NCBI RefSeq assembly: GCF_001050235.1
Contig: NZ_DF967972.1
Span: forward strand, 2,108,107-2,172,106
Length of the DNA stretch: 64,000 nt
Reading direction: 5' to 3'
DNA from: Longilinea arvoryzae
GTDB taxonomy: Bacteria; Chloroflexota; Anaerolineae; Anaerolineales; Anaerolineaceae
Shown: in pieces, positions 17,297-25,127 of the stretch
Layout: each line of letters starts with the position of its first letter
Numbering within the stretch: position 1 is the stretch's first letter
The notes under the pieces: generated by a model
Databases searched by the model: none
Told to the model about the DNA's origin: nothing
The model's input: only the letters and a program-made list of their open reading frames with translations
Translations under genes and position numbers: made by a program

Positions 17297-18118
17297 ATGA
17301 CCGCTTTCTTGTACCACCTGAATTACGACTTTCGAACCGGGCTGCGCGACAAGACCCAGATGCTGATGTACTACCTTTTCCCGTTGTTCTTTTACGCCAT
17401 GATGGGTATGTTGATGGGTCAGGTCAACCCCGGCTTTCTTACGACGATGATCCCGGCCATGATCGTGTTCGCCGGGATGAGTTCGACACTGCTGGCGTTG
17501 CCCGGACCGGTGGTCTCGGCGCGCGAAAATGGCGTCTACCGCAGCTATCGCATCAACGGTGTCCCGGCAATCAATATCGTACTGATCCCGATTTTGGGGA
17601 CCATGCTGCATATGACCGTATGCGCCGCCATTATTGCGCTGACTGCGAAACCGTTATTCGGCGCAGGGCTGCCGCTGGCAGGTCACGAACTGGCCGGAGT
17701 GGGCATTTTCTTCGCAATGGCTTTCTGCCTGGCTGCTCTGGGTATGCTGATCGGCGTAATCTCGTCCAGCTCACGCGCCACGGTGCTGCTGGGACAGGCG
17801 CTGTATCTGCCCTCGATCATGCTGAGCGGGATGATGATCCCGCTGGGAATGCTGCCCAAAGGGTTGGCACCGGTAGCGCTGCTTTTCCCGGCCACACACA
17901 TGATGGAAGCCTTCCGCGGCGCGGTGATGGGACTGCCAACGACGACCGATCCTTGGCTGGCGACGGTTGCGCTGCTGGCCAGCGGCGCGATCGCGCTGGG
18001 GTTGTCGGTACACCTGTTCGATTGGGATAGTAAACCAACCGGCAAACCGCGCGCCCGGTTCCTGGCGCTGCTGGCGCTGCTGCCGTTTGCGGTTGCGGCA
18101 TTGATCTACGCGCTGTAG
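17297..18118 (+). CDS. ABC-2 type exporter permease
   Basis: A 273-residue membrane protein that forms the channel for the preceding ATPase. Six hydrophobic segments follow the ABC2_membrane layout: an N-terminal helix after LNYDFRTGLRDKT, a long central set (PAMIVFAGMSSTLLAL, FFAMAFCLAALGMLIGVI), the family-typical LPSIMLSGMMIPLGMLP and ATHMMEAFRGAVMG, and a last helix at the C-terminus. The ATG at 17297 follows GGAGG. The gene is 43 bases after the ATPase gene, and its 3' end overlaps the convergent Nudix gene by 13 bases. Confidence 0.92.
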   Translation: MTAFLYHLNYDFRTGLRDKTQMLMYYLFPLFFYAMMGMLMGQVNPGFLTTMIPAMIVFAGMSSTLLALPGPVVSARENGVYRSYRINGVPAINIVLIPILGTMLHMTVCAAIIALTAKPLFGAGLPLAGHELAGVGIFFAMAFCLAALGMLIGVISSSSRATVLLGQALYLPSIMLSGMMIPLGMLPKGLAPVALLFPATHMMEAFRGAVMGLPTTTDPWLATVALLASGAIALGLSVHLFDWDSKPTGKPRARFLALLALLPFAVAALIYAL

Positions 18119-18627
18119 AACGGCGGGTAGAGAGCCCGGGTTTTCTGTTCGCGGTTGAAATAAGCCCGGGTGTTCGGATGCACTTCCGGGCTGATTAACA
18201 GGTCTTCGACCGACCACCATCTCCAATCGCTGTGCTGGGCGAGGGGTTTCTCGAGCAGAGCCTGCGCCAGGCGCAATTCGACGCCGAGCACGACGTAATG
18301 GGTGGAAATGCCGGCCCGGCCGGAGAAGTTATCCGCGTAGAAGTGCTGGTAGACTCCCATGAATTTGCCCTCGGTCAGCGGGATGGACTGCCCCAACTCG
18401 GCCGCGGTGATGCGCAGGAAGGCGTCTTCCAGACGCTCGTCCTTCAGCACCCGGCCGCCGGGCACGAACCAGTAACCCTGGGCGGGGCGGTTGCTGCGCA
18501 GCCCGAGCAGAACCCGCTCCTGCGGGTCGCGCAGGAGCAGATCGAAGGCCAGCAGCGGGGTGTTGGCGAGGACGGTCAGGAAGTCGGATGCGGGGAGGGG
18601 TTCGGGGAAGGATGTGGAATTGGACAT
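18106..18627 (-). CDS. gmm: GDP-mannose mannosyl hydrolase (Nudix)
   Basis: Splits GDP-mannose or GDP-glucose into GDP and the sugar, probably tuning nucleotide-sugar pools for envelope glycans. The 173-residue protein matches the Gmm/NudD subfamily: GYWFVPGGRVLKDERLEDAF (about residues 55-74), RITAAELG in place of the usual Nudix REL-E-E-x-G helix, then YQHFYADNFSG and THYVVLG, which are subfamily landmarks. The ATG at 18627 has AAGGAAAGG upstream and is preferred over one eight codons earlier. It is convergent with the exporter permease and overlaps its end by 13 bases. Confidence 0.9.
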   Translation of the reverse strand: MSNSTSFPEPLPASDFLTVLANTPLLAFDLLLRDPQERVLLGLRSNRPAQGYWFVPGGRVLKDERLEDAFLRITAAELGQSIPLTEGKFMGVYQHFYADNFSGRAGISTHYVVLGVELRLAQALLEKPLAQHSDWRWWSVEDLLISPEVHPNTRAYFNREQKTRALYPPFYSA

Positions 18628-18985
18628 TTGCCTTTCCTTGCGCATAGTCAAGCATTGGATTAAGCGAGGACTTGTTGTTTTGAAACGAATCAGGAACGAA
18701 TAGACGTTTGATCGTACTTCGGATTAACGAAATCCTACCCGTTTCTCATTGAAATGATATAGCACAAAAGAGAGGAAATGCGCAATCTGTCAAAAGAGGA
18801 AATGGGAGAAATGGATCGTTAACCGACAATTCGTAGAGGCGTTGGGTGGGGATAAGGATTGATCAACGGCAGGCGGGAGACCTGCAGTCACAGGGCGCGC
18901 GCGGTGAAGACACCGGCGCGAGCAAAAGATTAAAGGCTACCGGAAATTATTCAGTGACCTTACTTATCGGGACGGACAGATTTAG
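18628..18985. other. Intergenic region without a recognisable gene
   Basis: About 360 bases between a gene start and a gene end on the minus strand. It must hold the promoter of the Nudix gene and any terminator of other transcripts, but I find no convincing consensus boxes, RNA gene or conserved reading frame. Confidence 0.5.
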
Positions 18986-20320
18986 TTATGCCGGATTCCG
19001 CTGGATGCGCGCCCGAACTCGATTCCACAATGGAGGCAGAAGCGAAATCAGGCTGCGGAGTCCCAGTATGGAGAACGGAACCAATACCGTGATGTAGCGG
19101 TTGGCGTCGGAGCGGATCAGGGATACCAGATCCGCCAGCGTGTTGGGACAGGTGATGGGCAGTCCGCCGATCAGCTTTGTGCCTTCGCCGATGCAGGTAT
19201 CCATGATCGGGACGCGGACCAGGATCAGCAGGATCAGGCCCAACGAAGCGCAGCCCAGTATTTTGCTGTAGGGCTGCCTGTTCAGAAAAAGCCCGAGGAT
19301 TCCGATTACGCCGAGCATCGACCAGAAGAGCATCCCGGATTGCGGATTCAGCGTATTCAGGTAGATGTAGCGCAGATCCAGCAGAATCAGGTTGATGTTG
19401 CCCTTCAGGATGCCCATGTGAAACGGATTGCCGAATTGGGTCGCGTTATACACGAGCAGCATCGCCGCCGGCAGCAAGGCGCCGAGAATCACATTCCGCA
19501 GGAAGCGATATTCCTTGCAAAGGACCAGGCCGATCAATACGATGCCTGCCAGGAGGATGGTTTCCAACCGGGTAAGCACCAGGAGCCCAAGGAACAGGCC
19601 GGATAGATAAGCGGCGGACCGCGTTTTCCGAACAAAGCCTTTTACGAAAAAATAGCCAAACACGCAGCTCAACCCAAAGGCGGTGAGGGTGGCGTAGGTG
19701 GGCGTGTTGATCAGGTTATGCATGAAGATTGGCATTGTGATCACGGTCAGCGGCGCCAGGGCGGCGCCCCAGACCGGTCGATCGAGCAGGCGCAGGGTCT
19801 TGACCACGAAGAACAGCCCGATGAAGAAAAAGCCATAACTGGTCAAAAGCAGGGAAGATAGCAGTTTCCAGGTCAACGCGCTGCCCTGGGGGCCGATGGA
19901 AAAATCCTTAAAGAAAACATCCTTGAAGAGGAGCGGCTGCGGGGGAAAGGACATGGCCTCCGAAGGCGCCTGAGCCGGGTTCGTTGCGGAAGGTTCTGGC
20001 GAAATCGAAACCGTCTGGGTTTGCACGAACGGTTCGATCAGGGCCGTGGTGAGGTAGTAAGGAATCATCGCAAGGATGGGATAGCCCGGCGAGCGCTGCT
20101 CGACAAAGGGCAGGTTGTCGACAATGGGCCGGCTGCGATCCGCCGTCAGTCTTTGCAGGATGGTGTAATAATCGAGCGAATCGGTCTGGAGGTTGGCTTT
20201 TCCGGAGGTCAGGACGGTGACAACCAAAAACAGGATCAAGATCGTAAAAATAGACAGGTCAAGAACGCGACCCAGATGGGCTTTCCTGTTATTTTGTTGG
20301 GTTTTCATAATCTTTCTCAT
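18986..20320 (-). CDS. Polytopic membrane protein, GT-C glycosyltransferase-like
   Basis: A membrane protein of about 444 residues with about eleven hydrophobic helices. After the first helix comes TDSLDYYTILQRL, an acidic outer loop as in GT-C glycosyltransferases, and a long outer loop rich in Pro and Ser (about residues 100-145) precedes the next helices. No family motif is strong enough to name a substrate. The start is uncertain: ATG codons at 20320 and 20308 lie downstream of the probable -10 box, while the longer reading frame begins inside that box and a GTG at 20344 would be nearly leaderless. The neighbouring gmm gene fits a role in glycan synthesis. Confidence 0.65.
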   Translation of the reverse strand: MRKIMKTQQNNRKAHLGRVLDLSIFTILILFLVVTVLTSGKANLQTDSLDYYTILQRLTADRSRPIVDNLPFVEQRSPGYPILAMIPYYLTTALIEPFVQTQTVSISPEPSATNPAQAPSEAMSFPPQPLLFKDVFFKDFSIGPQGSALTWKLLSSLLLTSYGFFFIGLFFVVKTLRLLDRPVWGAALAPLTVITMPIFMHNLINTPTYATLTAFGLSCVFGYFFVKGFVRKTRSAAYLSGLFLGLLVLTRLETILLAGIVLIGLVLCKEYRFLRNVILGALLPAAMLLVYNATQFGNPFHMGILKGNINLILLDLRYIYLNTLNPQSGMLFWSMLGVIGILGLFLNRQPYSKILGCASLGLILLILVRVPIMDTCIGEGTKLIGGLPITCPNTLADLVSLIRSDANRYITVLVPFSILGLRSLISLLPPLWNRVRARIQRNPA

Positions 20321-20342
20321 TGCAGGCTTCGAAGATTTACAC

Positions 20343-20359
20343 ACAATAGGTCTATTGTA
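20343..20359 (-). promoter_or_regulatory. Palindrome overlapping a -10 box
   Basis: ACAATAG-GT-CTATTGT (20343-20358) is a perfect 7+7 inverted repeat; the minus-strand TACAAT (20359-20354) forms one arm. A repressor bound here would cover the promoter of the membrane-protein gene. Confidence 0.5.
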
Positions 20360-20448
20360 CATTTATTATCGATTGGATGCGATACGCAGATCGCCCCTAA
20401 CGGGGAAGTGCAGACCTGCGTGTCGGTCTGATTTTCAAACGGGGCCCG

Positions 20449-20462
20449 GGTCGGGGCGGGCG
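20449..20462 (+). repeat. Partial copy of the tRNA-Pro 3' end
   Basis: GGTCGGGGCGGGCG is identical to 20538-20551, which spans the discriminator, 3' acceptor strand and adjoining T-stem bases of tRNA-Pro. Confidence 0.55.
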
Positions 20463-20508
20463 CCTGTGCCTGTACCTCGATGGTAGACCGCCGACAAATT
20501 AAAATGCG

Positions 20509-20532
20509 AGCCGCCAGATTTATCTGGCGGCT
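20509..20532 (-). terminator. Terminator-like hairpin after tRNA-Pro
   Basis: AGCCGCCAGA-TTTA-TCTGGCGGCT is a perfect ten-pair stem directly downstream of the minus-strand tRNA. Its T-run is better on the plus strand (CTTTTAT) than on the minus strand (CGCATTTTAATTT). Confidence 0.7.
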
Positions 20533-20539
20533 TTTATGG

Positions 20540-20614
20540 TCGGGGCGGGCGGATTTGGACCGCCGACCTCACGGTCCCGAACCGTGCGCTCTAGCCGGAC
20601 TGAGCCACGCCCCG
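20540..20614 (-). tRNA. tRNA-Pro (anticodon CGG)
   Basis: The 75-base cloverleaf on the minus strand has acceptor strands CGGGGCG/CGCCCCG, discriminator A, D-arm GCTC/GAGC, anticodon stem CACGG/CCGTG with loop TTCGGGA and T-arm GGCGG/CCGCC. CCA is not encoded. Confidence 0.96.
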
Positions 20615-20624
20615 AACGCAGGAA

Positions 20625-20652
20625 ATTATACCGTATTTACGGTTTTTGGCAA
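20625..20652 (-). promoter_or_regulatory. Promoter of tRNA-Pro
   Basis: Minus-strand TTGCCA (20652-20647), a 16-base spacer and consensus TATAAT (20630-20625) end ten bases before the tRNA. Confidence 0.75.
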
Positions 20653-20753
20653 GGCTTTGCATACGGCTTTACCGCGGCTTTAACCGGGCAAAAATTCTTC
20701 CCAAAATGTCCTTAAAGTGCCGAAATTCACTCCGAGTTAGGCGAATCGGCGAG

Positions 20754-20759
20754 TATAAT
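20754..20759 (+). promoter_or_regulatory. Possible -10 box for the inositol-phosphate synthase operon
   Basis: TATAAT at 20754-20759 lies about 120 bases before the ATG; no good -35 is seen at the right distance. Confidence 0.35.
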
Positions 20760-20881
20760 CAAGGATACAGCGGTCATGACCAGACTTCTCGCATAGGGTG
20801 GTCCGGATGGTGAATAGGCTTGGAGCATGCCCTGATCATGAACCCCGCCGTCCCTAATTTAAACCTGGAGGAGCTAGAAGT

Positions 20882-21964
20882 ATGAGTGACAACAAGAAAG
20901 TGCGCGTCGCCATCATTGGCGTGGGTAACTGCGCATCGTCCCTGGTCCAGGGCGTCCATTTTTACCGCAATGCTGCCGACACGGATCGCGTTCCCGGTCT
21001 GATGCACGTCAACCTGGGCGGCTATCACATCAGTGATATCGAATTCAGCGCCGCGATCGACATTGTGGATACCAAAGTGGGCCTCGATCTGTCCGAGGCG
21101 ATCTACGCTTATCCGAACAATACTTATAAATTCTTCGATGTGCCCAAACTGAACGTGCCCGTCATGCGCGGCATGACCCACGACGGCCTGGGAAAATATC
21201 TTTCCCAGATCCTCAAAAAGGCGCCCGGCCCCACCGCCGACATCGTCAAACTTTTGAAGGATACCGGCACGGATGTGGTCATCAACTACCTGCCGGTCGG
21301 CTCTGAAATGGCGACCAAGTGGTACGTCGAGCAGATCCTCGAGGCCGGCTGCGGCATGGTCAACGCCATCCCGGTGTTCATCGCCAGCTCGCAGTACTGG
21401 GGCGACCGCTTCAAGGCTGCCAACCTGCCCATCATCGGCGACGACATCAAGAGCCAGCTCGGCGCCACCATTCTGCACCGCGTGCTGACCAGCCTGTTCG
21501 TGGACCGCGGCGTGCGCCTCGATCACACCTACCAGCTCAACTTCGGCGGCAACACCGATTTCATGAACATGCTCGAACGCGAACGCCTGGAATCCAAGAA
21601 GATCTCCAAGACCGGCGCGGTCACCAGCATGCTGCCCTACACCCTTTCGCCGGATGATATTCACGTCGGTCCGAGCGACTACGTGCCCTGGCTGAAGGAC
21701 CGCAAGTTCTGCTACATCAAGATGGAAGGCACCACCTTCGGCGAGGTTCCGCTGAACCTGGAAGCCAAGATCGAAGTCTGGGATTCGCCCAACTCGGCCG
21801 GCGTGGTCATCGACGCGGTGCGCTGCGTCAAACTGGCCCTGGATCGCGGCGTCGGCGGCCCATTGATCGCCCCGGCTTCTTATTTCATGAAGACCCCGCC
21901 CAAGCAGTTCAAGGATGATCAGTGCCGCGAAATGACCGAAGCCTATATTCGCGGGGAGAACTAA
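20882..21964 (+). CDS. ino1: Inositol-3-phosphate synthase
   Basis: Converts glucose 6-phosphate to myo-inositol 3-phosphate with NAD, the first step to inositol lipids or inositol solutes. The 360-residue protein is of the short bacterial/archaeal type: nucleotide loop [14 protein letters not shown] (about residues 11-24), [10 protein letters not shown], the NYLPVGSE motif (about 135-142), [15 protein letters not shown] (about 185-200), [13 protein letters not shown], and [13 protein letters not shown] near residue 275. GGAGGAG precedes the ATG by about nine bases. It is followed after four bases by the deacetylase lipoprotein gene. Inositol could be used for phosphatidylinositol-type lipids; nothing in the window shows the next step. 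Confidence 0.95.
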   Translation: MSDNKKVRVAIIGVGNCASSLVQGVHFYRNAADTDRVPGLMHVNLGGYHISDIEFSAAIDIVDTKVGLDLSEAIYAYPNNTYKFFDVPKLNVPVMRGMTHDGLGKYLSQILKKAPGPTADIVKLLKDTGTDVVINYLPVGSEMATKWYVEQILEAGCGMVNAIPVFIASSQYWGDRFKAANLPIIGDDIKSQLGATILHRVLTSLFVDRGVRLDHTYQLNFGGNTDFMNMLERERLESKKISKTGAVTSMLPYTLSPDDIHVGPSDYVPWLKDRKFCYIKMEGTTFGEVPLNLEAKIEVWDSPNSAGVVIDAVRCVKLALDRGVGGPLIAPASYFMKTPPKQFKDDQCREMTEAYIRGEN

Positions 21965-21968
21965 TCGA

Positions 21969-23153
21969 TTGAAATTTAGCCTCGTTGTCACCGGAAACGG
22001 CAAGGAAAATAACCATCGAGGCGTGTACGCCGATCACAGGCGGTTGGGATGGCTGGCCCTTTTGGGGCTGGCGATCATCCTGACCGCCTGTTCTGGTTCC
22101 GCGTCCTGGCTGAGCTCCCTGCAGCCCAGCCCCACGCCGCTGCCCTCCGCCACGCCCACACCCACGCCGACGCTGACCCCATCCCCGACCGCCACGCCTG
22201 CGCCGACGGCCACGCCCAGCCTAACGCCCACTCCGGCGCCGCTGCCGGCCTTCCGCCCGGATTTGATGCTGAAGGGCATCACGCCGGTGACTTACCTGGC
22301 GGATGCCTGCCAGGCGATGCAGTACCGCTGGGATCCTGAACGGTCGGAACCGGGTACGATGGTGGTGCCGGTCATGTTTCACTCGGTGGTCAAGGACGGA
22401 CACCCGCTGAACGACAACATCAGCATCCATGAATCGGACCTGAAGAAATTCATGGAAGAGGCCAAACGCCTGGGATTCGAGACCATCACCAGCGCCCAAT
22501 TGCTGGATTTCCTGCAGAACAACACCAAAATACCCGCGCGCTCGCTGCTCCTGATCCTGGACGACCGCCGCCAGGGGGTGGTGTGGAACAATTTCATGCC
22601 CTTCCTGCAGAGTTACAACTGGAAAATCACCCTGGCCTACATCACCGGGCCGGTGGTATCGGATTGGGAATGGAAGGAACTCAAGCGCCTGGATGACACC
22701 GGCTTCGTGGATGTGCAGGCGCACGGTTACCTGCACAACGGCGAGTCTTACATCACCGAGTTCACCAAGCCGGATATCGTGACCCAGGAACTGGTCAAAC
22801 CCATCGCCCAGATTCAGAAGTACCTGGACGAAACGCCGATTGCCTTCATCTGGCCGGGCGGCAATTACACGCCTCAGGCGGTTCACGAGGCGCGCACGAC
22901 CGGTTATCAGCTTGGCTTTACTGTGCGGGCGCGCGGTCCGATTCTGTTCAACTGGATCCCCCAGGGCGATGAAGAATTGCCGGCCGGCGACCCGCTGCTG
23001 ACTTTGCCGCGTTACTGGAGCACCAACGCCTACAACGCGATGTACGATGCGATCAAGATCTCAGACGAAGTGCGCAAGAACGCTGAGGAACAAAAATCGG
23101 CCGAGCTCGAGTGGTACGCCGGCCATTGCGCCGGGTATCCGGCGATTCATTGA
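21969..23153 (+). CDS. Polysaccharide deacetylase-like lipoprotein
   Basis: A secreted, lipid-anchored protein of up to 394 residues. The lipobox IILTACSG (about residues 36-43) is followed by a Thr-Pro linker (about 50-90) and a NodB-like domain (about 125-370). The first motif, normally TFDDG, reads LILDDRRQG; the second is HGYLHN (His-x3-His); the third reads FIWPGGNY. Substitutions in the first motif leave two Asp but remove the usual Gly, so activity is likely but not certain. Start is uncertain: TTG at 21969 follows GGGGAG of the previous gene's end, and GTG at 22023 is an alternative that still keeps the signal peptide. Target is probably peptidoglycan or another acetylated glycan. Confidence 0.82.
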   Translation: MKFSLVVTGNGKENNHRGVYADHRRLGWLALLGLAIILTACSGSASWLSSLQPSPTPLPSATPTPTPTLTPSPTATPAPTATPSLTPTPAPLPAFRPDLMLKGITPVTYLADACQAMQYRWDPERSEPGTMVVPVMFHSVVKDGHPLNDNISIHESDLKKFMEEAKRLGFETITSAQLLDFLQNNTKIPARSLLLILDDRRQGVVWNNFMPFLQSYNWKITLAYITGPVVSDWEWKELKRLDDTGFVDVQAHGYLHNGESYITEFTKPDIVTQELVKPIAQIQKYLDETPIAFIWPGGNYTPQAVHEARTTGYQLGFTVRARGPILFNWIPQGDEELPAGDPLLTLPRYWSTNAYNAMYDAIKISDEVRKNAEEQKSAELEWYAGHCAGYPAIH

Positions 23154-23164
23154 TAAAGGCGAGC

Positions 23165-23527
23165 ATGGACGGTTGTATCTTTTGCCAGATCGCCGGGGGG
23201 AAAACCACCGCGACGATCCTCTATCGGGATGAATGGGTGACCGCCTTCGAAGATCAACGTCCGGTCATGCCGGTGCATTTTCTGGTGATCCCCAACCGGC
23301 ACATTTCTTCCGCCAATGAGATCGAAGCCGGCGATGAAGTCGTCCTGGGACACATGATCCGGGTGGCGAAGACCCTGGCCAACCAGAAGGGCATCCGGGA
23401 CAGCGGTTACCGCCTGGTGATCAACACCGGGCCGGATGCCGGCCAATCGGTATTTCACCTGCATTTGCATGTCATCGGTGGGCGAAAAATGCCGTTTCAT
23501 TTCGATGTCGAACCGCAAACCCGCTGA
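23165..23527 (+). CDS. HIT-family nucleotide hydrolase
   Basis: A 120-residue HINT-like protein that hydrolyses AMP-linked or similar phosphoramidates and dinucleotides. It begins MDGCIFCQIAGG, with the zinc-type Cys-x2-Cys, then the substrate-pocket segment VTAFEDQRPVMPVHFLVIP, and ends with the histidine triad HLHLHVIGG (about residues 102-110). The ATG at 23165 starts 12 bases after the deacetylase stop; there is only a weak GGCGAG upstream. The physiological substrate is unknown, as for most bacterial HIT proteins. Confidence 0.93.
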   Translation: MDGCIFCQIAGGKTTATILYRDEWVTAFEDQRPVMPVHFLVIPNRHISSANEIEAGDEVVLGHMIRVAKTLANQKGIRDSGYRLVINTGPDAGQSVFHLHLHVIGGRKMPFHFDVEPQTR

Positions 23528-23597
23528 TCGGGCAAGGATCTTGCACGCCAATGGAGATTGACCTCAGGTCGACATCGATATCTCCACGAGAGCCCCT

Positions 23598-25127
23598 ATG
23601 AAACGATCTTTCCGGCTGGCATTGGTTTTGATCACGCTGGGTCTGTTGGCAGGCTGCGTTCGTCCAGGCCCCACCAGCGAGCCCTGGATGCTGTCGCCGC
23701 TCCAATCCGGCACATCCGCCGTTCAACCCACCCCCTTCCAGCCGGCGCTGACCTACCTGCCGCCGACCCGCCAGCCCGGCAGCCCCGTGCAGAGCCCCAC
23801 ACCGGACACGCCGCATGCCCTGCCGACGCTGCGTCCGAACGAGGAGTCCTACATCGTGCAGCCCTCCGACACGCTGGGTACGATCGCCCAGAAGTACGGC
23901 GTGGATGCCGACACATTGGCCGCGGTCAACAAGATCGAGAATCCGAATCTTCTCAGCGTTGGGCAAAGCCTGACCATTCCGGCGCCCGAGCCGCAGTCCA
24001 CCGGCGCGGACTTCAAGATTTTGCCCGATTCGGAGCTGATCTACGGCCCGGCCAGCGCGCTGTTCGATATCGCCGCCTTCGTCCAGGCGGAGGGCGGTTA
24101 CCTGGCGCAATACCAGGAAGAGGTCGACGACCAACCCACCAGCGGCACGGCCATCGTGGCGCGCATCTCTTATGAATATTCCGTCAATCCGCGCCTGCTG
24201 CTGGCCCTCCTGGAATATCAGAGCGGCTGGGTGACCCGAAAGGACATCGATCCGAACCAGGATGATTATCCGATGGCTTACCCGGACAGCAACCGGCCCG
24301 GCCTGTATCGCCAACTGGCCTGGGCGGCCAACAATCTGAACCGCGGCTTCTATCTGTGGCAGGTCAACGCGCTGCCCAGCGTAGTACTGCCGGACGGCAG
24401 CGTGGTACCGCTGGCCGCGACCATCAATGCCGGGACGGCCGGCGTGCAATATCTGATGAGCCTGCTCTACAACCGCAGCGGTTGGGACAGCGCCGTGAGC
24501 GAGAGCGGCGTGTACGCCGTCTATAATAACTTTTTCGGCTATCCATTCGACCTTGCCGTGGAACCCCTCCTGCCGGAAGGCCTGAGCCAACCTGCCATGC
24601 AACTGCCTTTGGAAGCCGGACCGTCCTGGTCTTTCACCGGTGGGCCGCACGCCGGCTGGGGAGATGGTTCGGCCTGGGCGGCGCTGGATTTTGCCCCACC
24701 AGGAGAAGGACAGGGCTGCGTACAGAGCGACGCCTGGGTGACCGCGGTGGCCGACGGCCTGGTGATACGTTCCGGGAACGGCGTGGTGGTCCTCGACCTG
24801 GACGGAGATGGGCTGGAGCAAACCGGTTGGACGGTGCTTTATTTGCACATCGAGACGCGCGACCGGGTGGCGCTTGGGACGCAGGTCAAAGCCGGCGACC
24901 GCATCGGCCATCCTTCCTGTGAAGGCGGGTTGTCGAACGGCACGCATTTTCACATGGCCAGACGGTATAATGGAATGTGGATTTCAGCGGATGGAACGCT
25001 GCCATTCAACCTGGACGGTTGGATTTCTGCGGGCACGAGCATCGAATATAATGGGACATTAACGCGCAATGGACAGGTCGTTGAAGCCTGGGATCGAAGG
25101 GTGGATGAAAACCAGATCTCACGTTAG
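23598..25127 (+). CDS. LysM/M23 peptidoglycan hydrolase lipoprotein, copy 1 of 3
   Basis: A 509-residue secreted lipoprotein. It has signal peptide and lipobox LLAGCVRP (about residues 15-22), a Pro-rich linker, a LysM glycan-binding repeat (about 92-137, YIVQPSDTLGTIAQKYGV), a middle domain of about 190 residues with SVNPRLLLALLEYQSGW (about 195-211), and a C-terminal M23 metallopeptidase (about 345-500). Zinc ligands are likely GGPH, the Asp of ALDFAP and the His pair in GTHFHMA. The middle domain resembles lytic transglycosylases in having a helix with a Glu in an L-E-Y-Q-S-G setting; that is inference. Its end overlaps the next copy by 23 bases. Confidence 0.88.
   Translation: MKRSFRLALVLITLGLLAGCVRPGPTSEPWMLSPLQSGTSAVQPTPFQPALTYLPPTRQPGSPVQSPTPDTPHALPTLRPNEESYIVQPSDTLGTIAQKYGVDADTLAAVNKIENPNLLSVGQSLTIPAPEPQSTGADFKILPDSELIYGPASALFDIAAFVQAEGGYLAQYQEEVDDQPTSGTAIVARISYEYSVNPRLLLALLEYQSGWVTRKDIDPNQDDYPMAYPDSNRPGLYRQLAWAANNLNRGFYLWQVNALPSVVLPDGSVVPLAATINAGTAGVQYLMSLLYNRSGWDSAVSESGVYAVYNNFFGYPFDLAVEPLLPEGLSQPAMQLPLEAGPSWSFTGGPHAGWGDGSAWAALDFAPPGEGQGCVQSDAWVTAVADGLVIRSGNGVVVLDLDGDGLEQTGWTVLYLHIETRDRVALGTQVKAGDRIGHPSCEGGLSNGTHFHMARRYNGMWISADGTLPFNLDGWISAGTSIEYNGTLTRNGQVVEAWDRRVDENQISR

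Noticed and set aside
20774-22003. A 409-codon open frame on the minus strand
   Set aside because: It is the mirror of inositol-phosphate synthase, which has clear motifs, a ribosome-binding site and family length.
22126-22250. Simple-sequence repeat of CCACGCC-type units
   Set aside because: It encodes the Thr-Pro linker of a lipoprotein; similar linkers occur in other lipoproteins of the window.
23552-23587. Terminator between the HIT and LysM/M23 genes
   Set aside because: TGGAGAT/ATCTCCA can pair, but the stem is short, the loop long and no T-run follows.
23472-24953. A 493-codon open frame on the minus strand
   Set aside because: It lies opposite the first LysM/M23 gene and has no signal, motif or ribosome-binding site.
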